This document shows, piece after piece, positions 11,391 to 24,508 of a stretch of DNA of 64,000 bases. The translations under genes were made by a program, and so were the position numbers. The stretch is from positions 1,575,001 through 1,639,000 of the forward strand of contig OZ037772.1 in assembly GCA_964035545.1 (NCBI GenBank), written 5' to 3'. Under the pieces are notes generated by a model. The model was not told the origin of the DNA. It ran no database searches and worked only from the letters and a program-made list of their open reading frames with translations. This DNA is from Bugula neritina (taxonomy: Eukaryota > Bryozoa > Gymnolaemata > Cheilostomatida > Bugulidae). Numbering within the stretch: position 1 is the stretch's first letter; every line of letters starts with the position of its first letter.

Positions 11391-11728
11391 ACTTTAGTCA
11401 CAAATAATTAATTATATTTCAACTGCAACTCATACTAACTACTTCTACTGCTAGTATTTTGTGGAGCCTAATCCATGTATAATAGAGCGACCTAGACCCA
11501 CCGACTATCCTCTTCTCTCATCTTTCCGCCCTTCTCACCCTCCCGTCATAATAAGAGGAAGAGTTGCATTAGTCGGCTACCAGTAATATAGAGGAGAGAT
11601 ATTCAGACGCCGCGATCTCCGGCACTGATCACACAGCAATTAGGTCACTGCTATTATCAGTACATGCTATATTAGAAGTAGCAACATGGCTACCAACAAC
11701 ATAGCAATGTGCACTTCTTTCAACTCAC

Positions 11729-11826
11729 CTGAGTGAACAGGAAGAGAAGCAAATGCTCTGCTTTGAGCTAATTGACTTCTGGTGCCATTACTAAATACTA
11801 GTTGAGTCACAGAATCTGGTAGTTTA
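11729..11826 (-). CDS. candidate exon downstream of ATAT1
   Basis: Exon between TGTTTTAG and TCAG|GTGAGT on the minus strand, with strong sites at both ends. It is open for KLPDSVTQLVFSNGTRSQ and RAFASLPVHS, a Ser-rich, low-complexity peptide of the sort found in ATAT1 tails. Linkage is inferred from position and strand only. Confidence 0.35.
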
Positions 11827-12733
11827 CTAAAACATACAAAGAAACAGTCAGACTTGCTTTTCAAGGTTTCTATATCAAAACTCATATTAATGTGAAGCAT
11901 GATAAAAATAACTCAGTGTACATACTGTAAGTGAAAACAACATTTAAAGCAAGTGGGCTTATATGGTCAGAATTTGAGTAAAATACTCTTTAGGAAATCC
12001 TATGCCAACAAACACTGCGTGATAGTTTTAACTTCTATTTAATTTTATAATCATTCTTCTACAAAATTATATGTATTTTACAAGCAAATTCAATAACTTT
12101 ATCAAAAAAGTTCTATGATTATATGATCGATCAAAATCTCAGTAAAGATACAACTAATATACATAGTACTTAGATGTTATGAGGCGTAACTCAAATAATT
12201 CTAACATAGCTGTGTTTTATTACTTTGAATTACAACAACAGTTGTGCTCAGACTAGACTGCGGATGTGTAAGATCGTTGTGCAGACAGAGCATCACAGTA
12301 AACATGCCTACTGTCACTGCCTTGACAAAACCTGACGTTACCCTGTATGCTAATCATATTGATAAAAGTTATTTTTAGATAAATTAATTTTCCGGCTAAT
12401 AGTATGAATCTGCACTTACGCCACATATTGGTTACTAGAGGGCGCTCCAGGTAGGCCAGTCTCATGCGCAGCAACAGAACGATATTGATAACTTGACTGT
12501 ATGACAGGACTTTTATTACTGCAGCATGGTTAGGAAATTATGTCTATTGAAGTAAAGTCCGAAAAATTACAAAGAAATACAGTGATTGACTAGTTAGATA
12601 TACATTAAATAAACATAATAAAATACAGATAATAAATTATATACATGTTGTTATTAAATTAGATTTTGTGACTAAAACAAAATCTTTGTAGCTATCCATG
12701 CTGAACTTTTGACAGCGGTATAAAAACAAGCAC

Positions 12734-12796
12734 CTGTCACACATCCGGATTGGGCATTGTCTCCCCCGCCATGACTGACTCGCTTCTTAGACTGAT
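12734..12796 (-). CDS. ATAT1 tail exon
   Basis: A 63-bp exon between GCATTTTCAG and ACAG|GTGCTT, phase 1 at both ends. Its phase matches the donor of the last catalytic exon (13289). It encodes DQSKKRVSHGGGDNAQSG, a basic and glycine-rich tail. It would be read only if the in-frame TGA at 13293-13295 were absent or bypassed. Confidence 0.45.
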
Positions 12797-13288
12797 CTGA
12801 AAATGCATCAATTGAGTAAAAAACAGGATTGCATATTGCATAATAATATAAATGTTGACAAAAAGACATAAATTGAAAGTTAAAAGTTAAACTAATTATT
12901 GATAAGAAAGACTGAGTTCTTATAGCACCTACTTGAAAGGCACACTATTACATATATAACTATATTTTTGTTGTACAGATCAACATCTGCAGTTTTTCAG
13001 AGAAACTAAACTGAATTGTGTTGTAAGGCTATTCATGCTATAGTTAACCACTGCTATCAATCAATAAAAACAGAAACTGAAAATATCTCTAGTTACTGTG
13101 ACATTGCAAAAATGTTGTAAGAAAAATTATTCCAACTGGTAGAAATTGAAAAATTATATTTATAAAAATATTGCAACCTGTAGAAAATTTCAAAAATGTT
13201 TTCAAACAAATCTAGATTTATAACTTTAAAGGGAGAGATCTCAAATAATAATAATAACAGATTGTAATAATCTGATTCAAATACATAC

Positions 13289-15490
<2,202 letters not shown>

Positions 15491-15499
15491 CTATTTGAT

Positions 15500-17350
15500 C
15501 TTGTCTTCAGCTTCTGCCCAGATATGGCAATTTCAACTTGCTAAACCAAAATTGAAAAGTTCATTTCTATCATTATTGCATATGAAATGAGCATTTCGCA
15601 GTTGAACTCATCAGAAATGACAGAATTAATATGAAAAAGAATGAAATACAGCTTAAATTAGATCAAATTTGTTTGCAGTGTTACTGCATTGTCATGGCCC
15701 ATGAGCATAATATCAACATGTATACAGCTAATAGCATGATTGTTTTACTACTACTATTATAAGTTTTTACTTTCAGCATAATTGACTATTACACTTACTA
15801 TAGCAATAGGCATGGTCAATGATCATAAATTGAGTGTTAGCATGGCTATCAGTAACAAGTACAGCATAATAGATTATTATTATAAATGTATTTATACAAA
15901 TAGTAACAGTAATACTAAAAGTAATATTTTTAGCTATAATTGGTATCCACCAGTTTGCACTACAATTTTAAATTACATACAACTTTAACTTGAAAGTAAG
16001 AGTGAAACTACTTAATAGTTATTACTATAACTATGACTATTATTATTAGTATAATATGGTAAAATGCGAGACTGAGTACCAGTATAAAACTGATATTTAA
16101 TCTATTTGTAGATTCTAAACTTTTAAATTAGACCTAATAGTAATAGTAATAGTAGTAGCAGCAACCTTGCGGTAACTCCTACAGTTAATCCTAGTTCTAT
16201 CATCTATCAGTATCACTATGATTATCATTATGATTATTACTATCAGTATCAGTATCACCATCACCATGACTTCAAGTCTAAAACTATGAGTATCAGTATG
16301 ACTGACTGTGAGAGTATCACCACCACTATGAGTGGTGATGATAGTGAGTATCACTATCACTACACTACTTAATTAGTTACTTATAGTTATAGTTATACTG
16401 TGAGTTATACTACTATCACTATCAGTATCACTACGACTATCACTATCAGTATAACTATGACTATCAGTATGAGTATTGTAGTGCGATGCACAATGTTTAT
16501 GTGGGCTTCTAGTGAGTTATTGGCATTTAGTCACAAGCAATTCACCGGTAGTTTCGTTTGTAAACTTTATTATAAAACTGTCAAATATAATGTAAAAATC
16601 TCTATAAGTATCACAACAATTGCTACTTTACATCGCTGCAAGTGCGCGCTAGCTAACTAATAATTGTTCTGCTTGGCCTAATCCGCGAACAGTCACTTGA
16701 CCGGAACCTTGCTTTCCGGTCCTTCTGATTGGATAGTAGAATATTGTTATAAGTATTCCACACAATAGGGGACGACTCCATTATTAGACTACGTAATCCC
16801 ATTACAGTATCACTATCAGTATCCGTCTTCTTGGGTTAGGAAAATTTTCAACTTCCGTGCTGGGATGAAAATTCAAATAATTTTATTTTCAAAGCTCACG
16901 TTTAAGGAACTACAGTGCAAGCAAAAATTATCTAATATCGATGCTTAAAAACAAAAAGAAAACCTATCTATTTCAATTCAACTAATGCCTTGGGCTTGTA
17001 GCTTACTCAATGTTGCCTAACAATTTACAACATCCGCTGCGTTTTAATTGTTAGCTAGGGAACCAAAGATCCGAACGGCCTACATAACGTTTTCAGACTA
17101 GGGGGCTTGTTTTTTGTGTCATGTATTATAATCTTTTCCACCAATCTTCTCAATTTGTTTTTATGACCATGGGCAAGGCCAAGGTTTCTTCGCGGATCTG
17201 CAGCAAAAATGAAGAGGATTGTTGTGAAACAGAAGTTGCATTTGTGTAGTTTATCATTAATATTATTATTATGATAATAATTATTGATATTGAAGTAAAT
17301 TTGTGTCTGACACCAGGTGTCACTATTGACGGTAAGTAATCTCACTTAAC
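15500..17350. repeat. AT-rich intergenic DNA with a TATCAC/TATCAG simple-sequence block
   Basis: From about 16030 to 16480 the sequence is made of shuffled TATCAC, TATCAG and TATGAC hexamers on both strands. No gene recognised. A minus-strand open frame at 17055-17345 begins with a good acceptor (TTTGCTGCAG) and is basic (HGHKNKLRRLVEK) but has no family signal. Confidence 0.5.
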
Positions 17351-17461
17351 AATGACGGTCGGAATAGAATTCCCTTGTGCGGAAAACTAATTAAACTATC
17401 TAATACTGTTTGTTGCCAAATTATTTGTTAATGTGATTTTAATATTTTCCAGTGACTATTG

Positions 17462-17740
17462 ATTTCTGGTGTTCGGTAACAGTGCTGGAGTGTGATAGGG
17501 ACACGGCTATGGTTCGCCGATTTATATCACAGCAACTGTAGTCAGAGACAGTGACAGAAATCTGATTCCTGATGTTCGAATCGCAGAGACTCGACAGGAA
17601 TTCCGCAACGCAAGAGTCACTACAGTGGAAATATGATTTCTGGTGTTCGGTAACAGTGCTGGAGCGTGACAGGGACATGGCTATGGTTCGCCGATTTATA
17701 TCACAGCAGCTGTAGTCAGAGACAGTGACAGAAATCAGAT
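17462..17740 (+). repeat. 174-bp direct repeat, two copies
   Basis: A segment beginning ATTTCTGGTGTTCGGTAACAG and including GGTTCGCCGATTTATATCAC occurs at 17462-17570 and again at 17636-17742 with about six differences. Both are open on the minus strand (VTVSDYSCCDINRRTIA), but the frame has no family signal. It may be a fragment of an unidentified repeat. Confidence 0.8.
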
Positions 17741-17768
17741 TCCTGGGATTTGAATCACCGAGATTCAA

Positions 17769-18360
17769 CAGGAATTGCAGCGCAAGTAATCACCATTGAC
17801 AAACCTATAGAAACTAACCACCACTATTGCCAACTCAATAGCGACCTAATCAAAGAGCAGAGTATTTCGCAAAGAATAAAGTTTATTATATTTATAAGAG
17901 TCAATTATAAACATTACAACAGGCAACAGTCGACTGACTGCTACTAAAAATTACAACTCTATTTATATCCATATTACGGACGTCTTGGAGCACAAAACAG
18001 ACGTTTTGGGGTACAACCAATTATTTACATACAAAAATTTTATAAAACTCACAACAAATTTAATATAAAATTAGCATTACAACTTGTATCAACCAATCAC
18101 AATATATCAAAATTAGTTGACCTAGCTTTGAGTTAGTTAAATTATATTGCCAGAATGATTTAACTTGCAAGTCCGATAAAAATCACCTTGACCTAGTCTC
18201 TATATTCACAATATTGTTATTGAGGGCCGTCAACTTGACGCAACGTGTACTGCTCGATGGCTCTAATAATATTTTTTACTACAATAATATTAATTATTAT
18301 TAATAATCTCTTGAATTGTATACTCATAATGATATGATTATGTCTATTTATTATTATATC
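17769..18360. other. AT-rich sequence left of the copia element, nothing recognised
   Basis: No open frame with family signal. The last bases before the copia LTR are TTATTATATC. Confidence 0.5.
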
Positions 18361-18632
18361 TGTTGAATGTGTTGCCATTGTGTTTAGTATTTATTATGAA
18401 ATACGTTATTGATTGCTGATTTAACTTATCGAGCAAACTGACTGACTGATTTAATTATTTGATAATAAAATATTTATTAGAATGAAAAACAGCGTGATGG
18501 TTTTGTATAATATAAAACGGAAGAGAGGGTAAACAAGTATACAGCGATTCTAGTAAAGCAATTAGTTAGCATATTGTCACGTGATTGTCATGAATGTGAT
18601 TAGCGATAGGATCGCATGATTGTTTCTCAACA
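18361..18632 (-). repeat. copia 3' LTR
   Basis: 272-bp terminal repeat, TG...CA, paired with 22461-22727. It carries an extra GACT relative to the other LTR. Confidence 0.93.
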
Positions 18633-18639
18633 CGCCCCC

Positions 18640-21600
18640 TCAAGCATGTGATTCGATAGCTAGTAGCTCCAGTGCAATTCTGTGATTGGTTTTAGGCAAG
18701 CTCTTAGTCATGACATCGGCAGAGTTCTCTGCTCCTCTGATGTGTTGGTACGCTATGGTGGTTTGCTCTCTGACAAAGTGGAATCTAATGTCGATGTGTT
18801 TGCTCCTCTGGTGTGAGTATGGTTGTCCCTTGGTGAGGGCAATGGCTCCAAGGTTGTCAGTGAAAAGTGTGTTAGGGTTAGGCTGTTTCATCTTGAATGT
18901 TTTGCACAAAGTCTGTAGGAATAGCATCTCCTTTGTAGCTTCGGCTAATGCCATGTATTTGGCCTCGCATGATGATAAGGCCACTGTGGGTTGTCGTCGG
19001 CTGTTCCAACTTATAGGGGCTCCACCCAGTGTGAATACATATCCTGTAGTTGATCTTCGTGTAGAGGTTTCTCCGCCCCAATCTGCATCCACATAGCCCA
19101 CTAGTTCTTGTTGATTGGGAGTGAATCTCAGATTGAATCCTTTTGTACCTTTAAGGTACCGTAGCAGCCGCTTCAAGGCAGCAATATGTGCAGGTCCAGG
19201 TCTTTCTAGGTGTTGGGAGAGCTTCCCAATGATCCATGCTAGGTCTGGACGTGTGGCGGTCATTAGGTATATGAGAGAACCTATAACTTGTCTGTAGGGG
19301 TAGTCCTTTGAACGCTCATATTCGTCGTCTGTTGCTTTTTCTAGTTGTAAGTCCTTTTCAGCAGGGGTATATACAGGGTTGCAATCTGCCATATTGTAGG
19401 TGTTCAGCAGCGTGTCTATGTAGCGCTCCTGTGACATAGTGTACTGGTCCTCATGTCTCCTGAAGTCTATCCCCAGGAACCAGCTTAATTCTCCTCTATC
19501 ATCCATGTTGAATTTTTGTTGCATCATAGATTTGGTTTGTGTGATTCTGTTGTCGTCTCGGCAGCAGAGAAGGATGTCATCAACCCAGAAAAGAATGATG
19601 ATGTTGGCTGATTTATCTGAAGGGTCCTCTTTTGAGTAAAGACAAGGGTCTCCAGCACCAGGTGTGAAGCCTTGCTCCTTGAGGAAAGTGGTCAGTGTTT
19701 GGTGCCAATTGCGCCCGCTTTGCTTGAGGCCATAAATGGATTTGTTGAGACGACAAGAAAGCTTCCCTTGTTTGTTGGTTTCTTCGTACCCTTCAGGCTG
19801 TTGTAGATAAATTTCCTTATCGATTGGTGCGTTTAGGTACGCTCCTTTAACATCTAGTTGATGTATTTTCATGTTTTCATTTGCTGCTTTCTGTAACAGC
19901 AATCTGATGGATGTGAATCTGGTGGTTGGACTGTAAGTTTCTTCATAGTCAACTCCTTGTATTTGTGAAAATTCTTTTGCTACATATCTAGCTTTATGTT
20001 GAGTTTCACCTGGCGTTTTTCCCTGTTTGAGGGTATAAACCCATCTGCCCTTGGTCTCTGTCCTGTCTTCAGGTAGCGGCTGGATAGACCAGGTGTTTGA
20101 ATCACGTAGGGTGTTTATTTCCTTGTCCATGGCTTTCTTCCAGGCTTCTTTATCTTTTGAATTTACAGCTTCTTGGTAGGACTGTGGTATGTTTGCCATC
20201 AGTGAGCAAGCATAGTCAGTGTCTTCTATGTCATAGTCCTGTAGGTATGTAGGAGGCTTTCGTTTCCGTTCTGATTTACGTGGTCCAGGTTGGTTGGTGG
20301 CCTTTGCCGGATCTGGTGCAGGTTCTTGTGGTATGGTATTCTGAGTACCATTTCTGGTGTTAAGTGCGGGTCCTTGTGGCATGACGTTCATTGCGTCATT
20401 TCCGCATATTTGTGGTATGACATTTCTGGATGTAACAATTTTCTGATTAGGGGTAAGTATAAGATAGCCTTGGGCCTATGTGTTGACACCAAGATATATG
20501 CCGCTTTGTCCGCGGTCACTGAGTTTTAACTTATTTCCCTCTGAGTAGAATGTGCATTGAGATCCAAAATTGTGAATTTTCCTCATGTCGGGTAGCGTGC
20601 CTGTGAATAACTCATAAGCTGTCTTTCCCGTCCGTCTCTGGTAGCTTCGGTTTCTTAGGTACTTGGCATGGTCAGCGGCAAAACTCCAGAAAGTCTTGGG
20701 GAGATTTGAATCTTTGAGTAGGCATCGTGCTGTGTCCATTATGGTGCGCCAAGTCCTCTCTGATTTACCATTCTGGTAGGATGAGTAGGGTGCTGTAGTG
20801 GTGTGTTTGATTCCCCTCTCACGTAGCACGGCTTCAAATGGCTGTCCAAGGTACTCCATGCCGTTGTCAGTATGGATCTCCTTCACATTTCCTATAGGTG
20901 CCACATCTGCAACGAATTGCTTTAGTGCAGTGGTGGCATCACTTTTGTGGCGTATATTGTAGGTGAACAACATACTGGAAAATTCATCTATGAAGTTTAT
21001 CATGTAGTTTTGTCCTCCACTAGCAGTTGGTGTGATGGGTCCGCATAAGTCAGAGTGTACACGTTGTAGAGGCTGTGTAGCTAGTTCAGGTTTATCGTCT
21101 TGTTTGTGAGGTTGTTTGGTGATTTTACTTTCGTCACATGTCTTGCATGCAATTTTTAATTTTGCTCCATTTATGGTCATACCTGTTGTCACTTTCTCCA
21201 GCTCAATTATGTCATTGGTGTTCATATGACCCAGTGCCCTGTGCCAATCGGGCAGCGGTTTTGCGGTGTTTATTGAGTCACTTGTATGGGTTGTCTTGAG
21301 GAAGTACAATCTGCCTTTGGGCATAATTGGAAAAGTTGTCCTGTCGACTGTCAGTATATTTTTCTCTCTAGAGAAATGTACTTTTGCCCCTTTTTGTGTG
21401 GCGGCGTGGACTGAAAATAGGCTTGTTGGTATTGTTGGTGCTAGCAAAGCGTCTTTTAGATGAATCTGCTGCTCCATATTGTTGTCATCAGTAATAGTAA
21501 ACTGTGCTGTGCCTTTGGCTACAGCCAGCTTGTTTGTTTTGCGACCATCTGCCATCTCTATGTAGTGGTTCTCAGGCGTGAAGCTCTTATCATAACTAAT

Positions 21601-22305
21601 GAAGTTGTTCTCATTGTTCACCAGATGACTTGTCGCTCCGCAGTCCACCATAAGCAACTGTCCCCCTTGAGATTTATCTTGTGTGGCTATGTTGCATTGG
21701 TTTGATGTATTCACAGTGAAGGCATATGTGGCATTTGCCGATGAAATTTCAGTTTTACTTGTCTTCTTCTTTGTCCTGCAAACTGATTCGATATGTCCAG
21801 CTTTCTTGCAGTAGTTACAAATTAGTTTGTGCTTTGAGTAACAATCTGTTGTAGAATGATTGCTTTTACCACAAGCAGTGCACTGTTTATCACGTTTGCT
21901 AGTGGGTTTGAAATTGTCTCTTCCTTTAAATACCATGGCTGTAGATTGAGAGCACCTTGCCGACTCAGTAAGGTCAAAGTTGGTTAGAGCTGCTTTGAAC
22001 TCTGATAGGGTTTGGTTTTTGTCAAGTTGCGTATGTACTACAACAAAAGGCTGGTAGGATGTTGGTAATCCTTTCATAATCATTGCGATCACCAAATTGT
22101 CACTAATATTTTCCCCAGCAGACTTGAGGCCTGCTGAGTAGTTCTCAGCACGAATCAGGTAATCTGTAATGTCTTCTGTATCATTCATTTTTACAGTTGT
22201 AAGTTGTTCATAAAGAGTTAATATTCTAGGCTTTTGTGTACTTGCATAGTGTTCTTTTAGAATTTTGAATGCTTTTCTTCCATCGTCTTTGGCATCTCTC
22301 ATCAC
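18640..22305 (-). CDS. copia Gag-Pol, interrupted by one in-frame TAG
   Basis: One reading frame runs from 22305 to 18640, with a single TAG at 20476-20478 where the family normally has a sense codon in the segment YLGVNT-stop-AQGYLILTP. Upstream part (609 aa): the Gag end, zinc knuckle CNYCKKAGHIESVC preceded by CTACGKSNHSTTDC, protease MVDCGATSHLV (Cys in the usual Ser/Thr position), integrase zinc motif HRALGH...CKTC, and catalytic segments HSDLCGPI, HTDNGMEYLG and YQNGKSERTWRT. Downstream part (583 aa): reverse transcriptase (GRWVYTLK, QLDVKGAYLNAPI, FWVDDILLC) and RNase H (GYVDADWGG, SSCEAKYMAL, KHIDIRFHFV). The Gag N-terminus is missing: only about 155 bp separate the start from the LTR, and the frame has a stop just upstream. 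Confidence 0.92.
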
Positions 22306-22446
22306 AAGTTATCTTCTCCTTCTTCTTTGGGTAGAAGTGCGGTGTGTACTCCTTCATCTTGTGTGTACAAGTATGAAGTGAATCTTGTTTCCCAAATTGA
22401 GAAATTGTTTGAATCAACATCAAAGAGAAGCCTGTGTTTGAAGCCA

Positions 22447-22460
22447 CTGGGCCCATAACC
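22447..22460 (-). other. copia primer-binding site, initiator-Met tRNA half
   Basis: On the minus strand GGTTATGGGCCCAG follows the last LTR base directly. The complement CTGGGCCCATAACC is the conserved anticodon arm of eukaryotic initiator-Met tRNA. Confidence 0.85.
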
Positions 22461-22727
22461 TGTTGAATGTGTGGCCATTGTGTATAGTATTTATTATGAA
22501 ATACGTTATTGATTGCTGATTTAAATTATCGAGCAAACTGACTGATTTAATTATTTGATAATAAAATATTTATTAGAATGAAAAACAGCGTGGTGGTTTG
22601 TATAATATAAAACGGAAGAGAAGGTAAACAAGTATACAGCGATTCTAGTAAAGCAATTAGTTAGCATATTGTCACGTGATTGTCATGAATGTGATTAGCG
22701 ATAGGATCGCACGATTGTTTCTCAACA
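22461..22727 (-). repeat. copia 5' LTR
   Basis: 267-bp terminal repeat ending at the junction with collagen copy B sequence (ACGAGGCATCACACTTGG). Confidence 0.93.
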
Positions 22728-22787
22728 GAAACGAGGCATCACACTTGGTGTGATTATCAGCATTTTTTGCAGGCGCTTCTATCCGTG
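22728..22787 (+). pseudogene. collagen copy B, left part of the split N-terminal exon
   Basis: ACGAGGCATCACAC matches copy A at 1958 onward. About 127 bp of copy A (roughly 2012-2138) is missing, so the intron fuses to TTTTTTGCAG followed by GCGCTTCTATCCGTG. The gypsy-type element starts at 22788, in the middle of this exon. Confidence 0.8.
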
Positions 22788-23139
22788 TGTAGTAATTTGT
22801 GCAATTACTGAGCGTGAGTTATTTACTTGCGTATAGTTAGCTGGTTATTCTGTTATCAATTACTAGGGTAGCTGTCGAGTAATTATATTTATTATCCACA
22901 ATAAAGCATAAACCAAACATCACATCAAATTATCCTATACAAGAGTCAACTACTAACACATGTTACTACTACAAGCCTCCGCTTACAACAACGTGATATA
23001 ATGTTAATAACCCGGGAAGTGTCACGTGACTCGGAAGCATATCTTCCGGAGCTGCTAATTGGTTGCTACATAAGAGTCTAAGTATTCCAAGAGTAGGGAG
23101 AGGGCGATTCCTGTATTTGTACTTGCACTACTCACTACA
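22788..23139 (-). repeat. 3' LTR of the 22.8-kb gypsy-type element
   Basis: 352 bp, identical to 27325-27676. Contains CCACAATAAAGC and a TCACGTGACT motif. Confidence 0.93.
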
Positions 23140-23190
23140 CCGTCCCCCCCAGCAGAAAGCCCTACTTTCTGATAACACAATAAAAAAAAC
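23140..23190 (-). other. polypurine tract and adjacent conserved hairpin
   Basis: Next to the LTR the plus strand reads CCGTCCCCCCCAGCAGAAAG, then CCCTA, then CTTTCTGATA. CAGAAAG and CTTTCTG are a perfect 7-bp stem with a 5-base loop. The second gypsy-type element has the same arrangement (62984-63020), though its LTR sequence is unrelated. Confidence 0.75.
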
Positions 23191-23431
23191 ATAATGAAAA
23201 ACCATACAATAATCCAAAAAGGAAAATATACATAAGTAAACCCACAAAGAGTAAGAAAAGAAATAGTCAAACACGACAACGTTTACATTAGAAGACAACA
23301 GGGTGATCGATCACACACATCTAGTCAGCTATTAAGAGAGAGGGTGCTTACCAGCACGCGGGCCAATGTCGGAGCGCTCGTCACATCCTAAACGAGCTAT
23401 AGCTCAACGAAGGTGCCTACCCCAGGCATTC

Positions 23432-24485
23432 TCATTGGTTGGACTCTGCTTCTTGTAGCGACCGTGCTCTGTGTCGAGCCTGTCGGGCCCGTAGCCGCCT
23501 CTTCAGTCGCCCTACTGAGTCCTTCAACTGGTATAGACCTGTCGTCGTATCCAGCAAGTCAGGGGCAAGTTGTGTGAATTCGGCTTGTAGTCTTAGAAGC
23601 CGCTCTTCTACGTTAGCCAGCTGGCTAGGCCTTGGTGGGGTTATAGGGGTCTCCGTTATACGGGATATGGTTGTTTCTTCTACTTCTGGGGTGTTGCTAG
23701 GGTTGACGGGGGTAGGAGGTGGGCCCTGAACCATAGGGGACTTATGGCGGGCAGATAGTAACAGTACGTGAAACCCTGACGTTAGTGCGGCCAGGGTAAT
23801 AGCCTTCCTGATGACTGGCTTGATGGCATCCAGGTATAGGGGGAAACTGTCTTCATCAACAGTGTGGTTCTCTCCGGCGAAGCAGCTTAGCTTATGTACT
23901 GTCACGGGATACGGGTAGACGTCGTGGAACCCGCAGGGACAGAAGTGGAGTAGGAAATGGGCATCTACATGTAAACGCAAGGAGCGGTGCGACGGGCACT
24001 CCTCAAAGCAGACCTGGCAGGTTCGGTGTGGTCCACTGGGTCCCCAGGCTTCTTCAATTCTCCTCTCTGTCGTGGGTGACACCCAACGGTGTCGTCGGCG
24101 GAGTACTACTGGTATGCCATTCTCCATTACAGGCTCTTCTTCCATAGACAGAGAGGTTGGCTGGTCCCGTGACCGGGAGGTGGTCACTCGAGTGTGATCT
24201 GAAAGAGTAGCAGTGTTAAAGATTATACACTGAGGCACCGTCGGCGTGTACAGCCTGACCGGTACTCTGTTCAGTTACACTCGTGAGATTCAGGCTAATG
24301 AATAGTTGATGGAGAACACACTCGCTATGACAGATTATTTAAAATCAAAGTCGACGTGTATTCCCACCACTGTTTATCATTATCGAATCTCCAGCTTAGC
24401 TAGTGTAGCTAAGCTGACTGATGCAGTCTAGTTATCGTACCAAAAACATAATTAACTCACCCTTCGATCCAGAATAGTAAGACAT
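23432..24485 (-). CDS. accessory zinc-finger protein of the gypsy-type element (two exons)
   Basis: Exon 1 is 24485-24461 (ATG, MSYYSGSK plus one base; donor AAGG|GTGAGT). Exon 2 is 24198-23432 (acceptor CTCTTTCAG). Both are phase 1, giving 263 aa. Motifs: C69-x2-C72-x12-H85-x3-H89, a classical C2H2 finger, then C95-x-C97-x12-H110-x3-C114. A hydrophobic helical middle follows (VIRKAITLAALTSGF), then a Pro/Thr-rich linker and a heptad-like C-terminus (VEERLLRLQAEF, LKRRLRARQARH). The start lies 24 bases past the stop of the pol remnant. The second element in this window encodes a close relative at the same place. I know of no standard retroelement protein like this. A nucleic-acid-binding or regulatory role is inference. 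Unspliced, the exon 2 frame still has an ATG at 24145. Confidence 0.75.
24199..24460 (-). other. intron of the accessory gene with a perfect hairpin
   Basis: 262-bp intron with GTGAGT donor and pyrimidine-rich CTGCTACTCTTTCAG acceptor, joining two exons in the same phase. Inside it, 24392-24416 is a perfect inverted repeat: CAGCTTAGCTA, loop GTG, TAGCTAAGCTG. Confidence 0.7.
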
Positions 24486-24508
24486 TTTGGAATGAAAGTG
24501 GTAACTGA

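Larger units (their letters stand above)
18361..22727 (-). mobile_element. Ty1/copia LTR retrotransposon, 4.37 kb
   Basis: LTRs at 18361-18632 (272 bp, the 3' LTR) and 22461-22727 (267 bp, the 5' LTR) start TGTTGAATG and end CTCAACA. They differ by a handful of substitutions and a 4-bp duplication. The primer site is GGTTATGGGCCCAG, immediately inside the 5' LTR (plus 22447-22460). It matches the anticodon arm of initiator-Met tRNA, the half-tRNA primer known for Drosophila copia. The polypurine tract GAGGGGGCG abuts the 3' LTR. The flanks (ATATC at left, GAAAC at right) do not match, so there is no target duplication. The right end abuts collagen copy B. Confidence 0.93.

Noticed and set aside
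18686-21705. Plus-strand frames inside the copia element
   Set aside because: They lie opposite the clear Gag-Pol frame and have no motifs.
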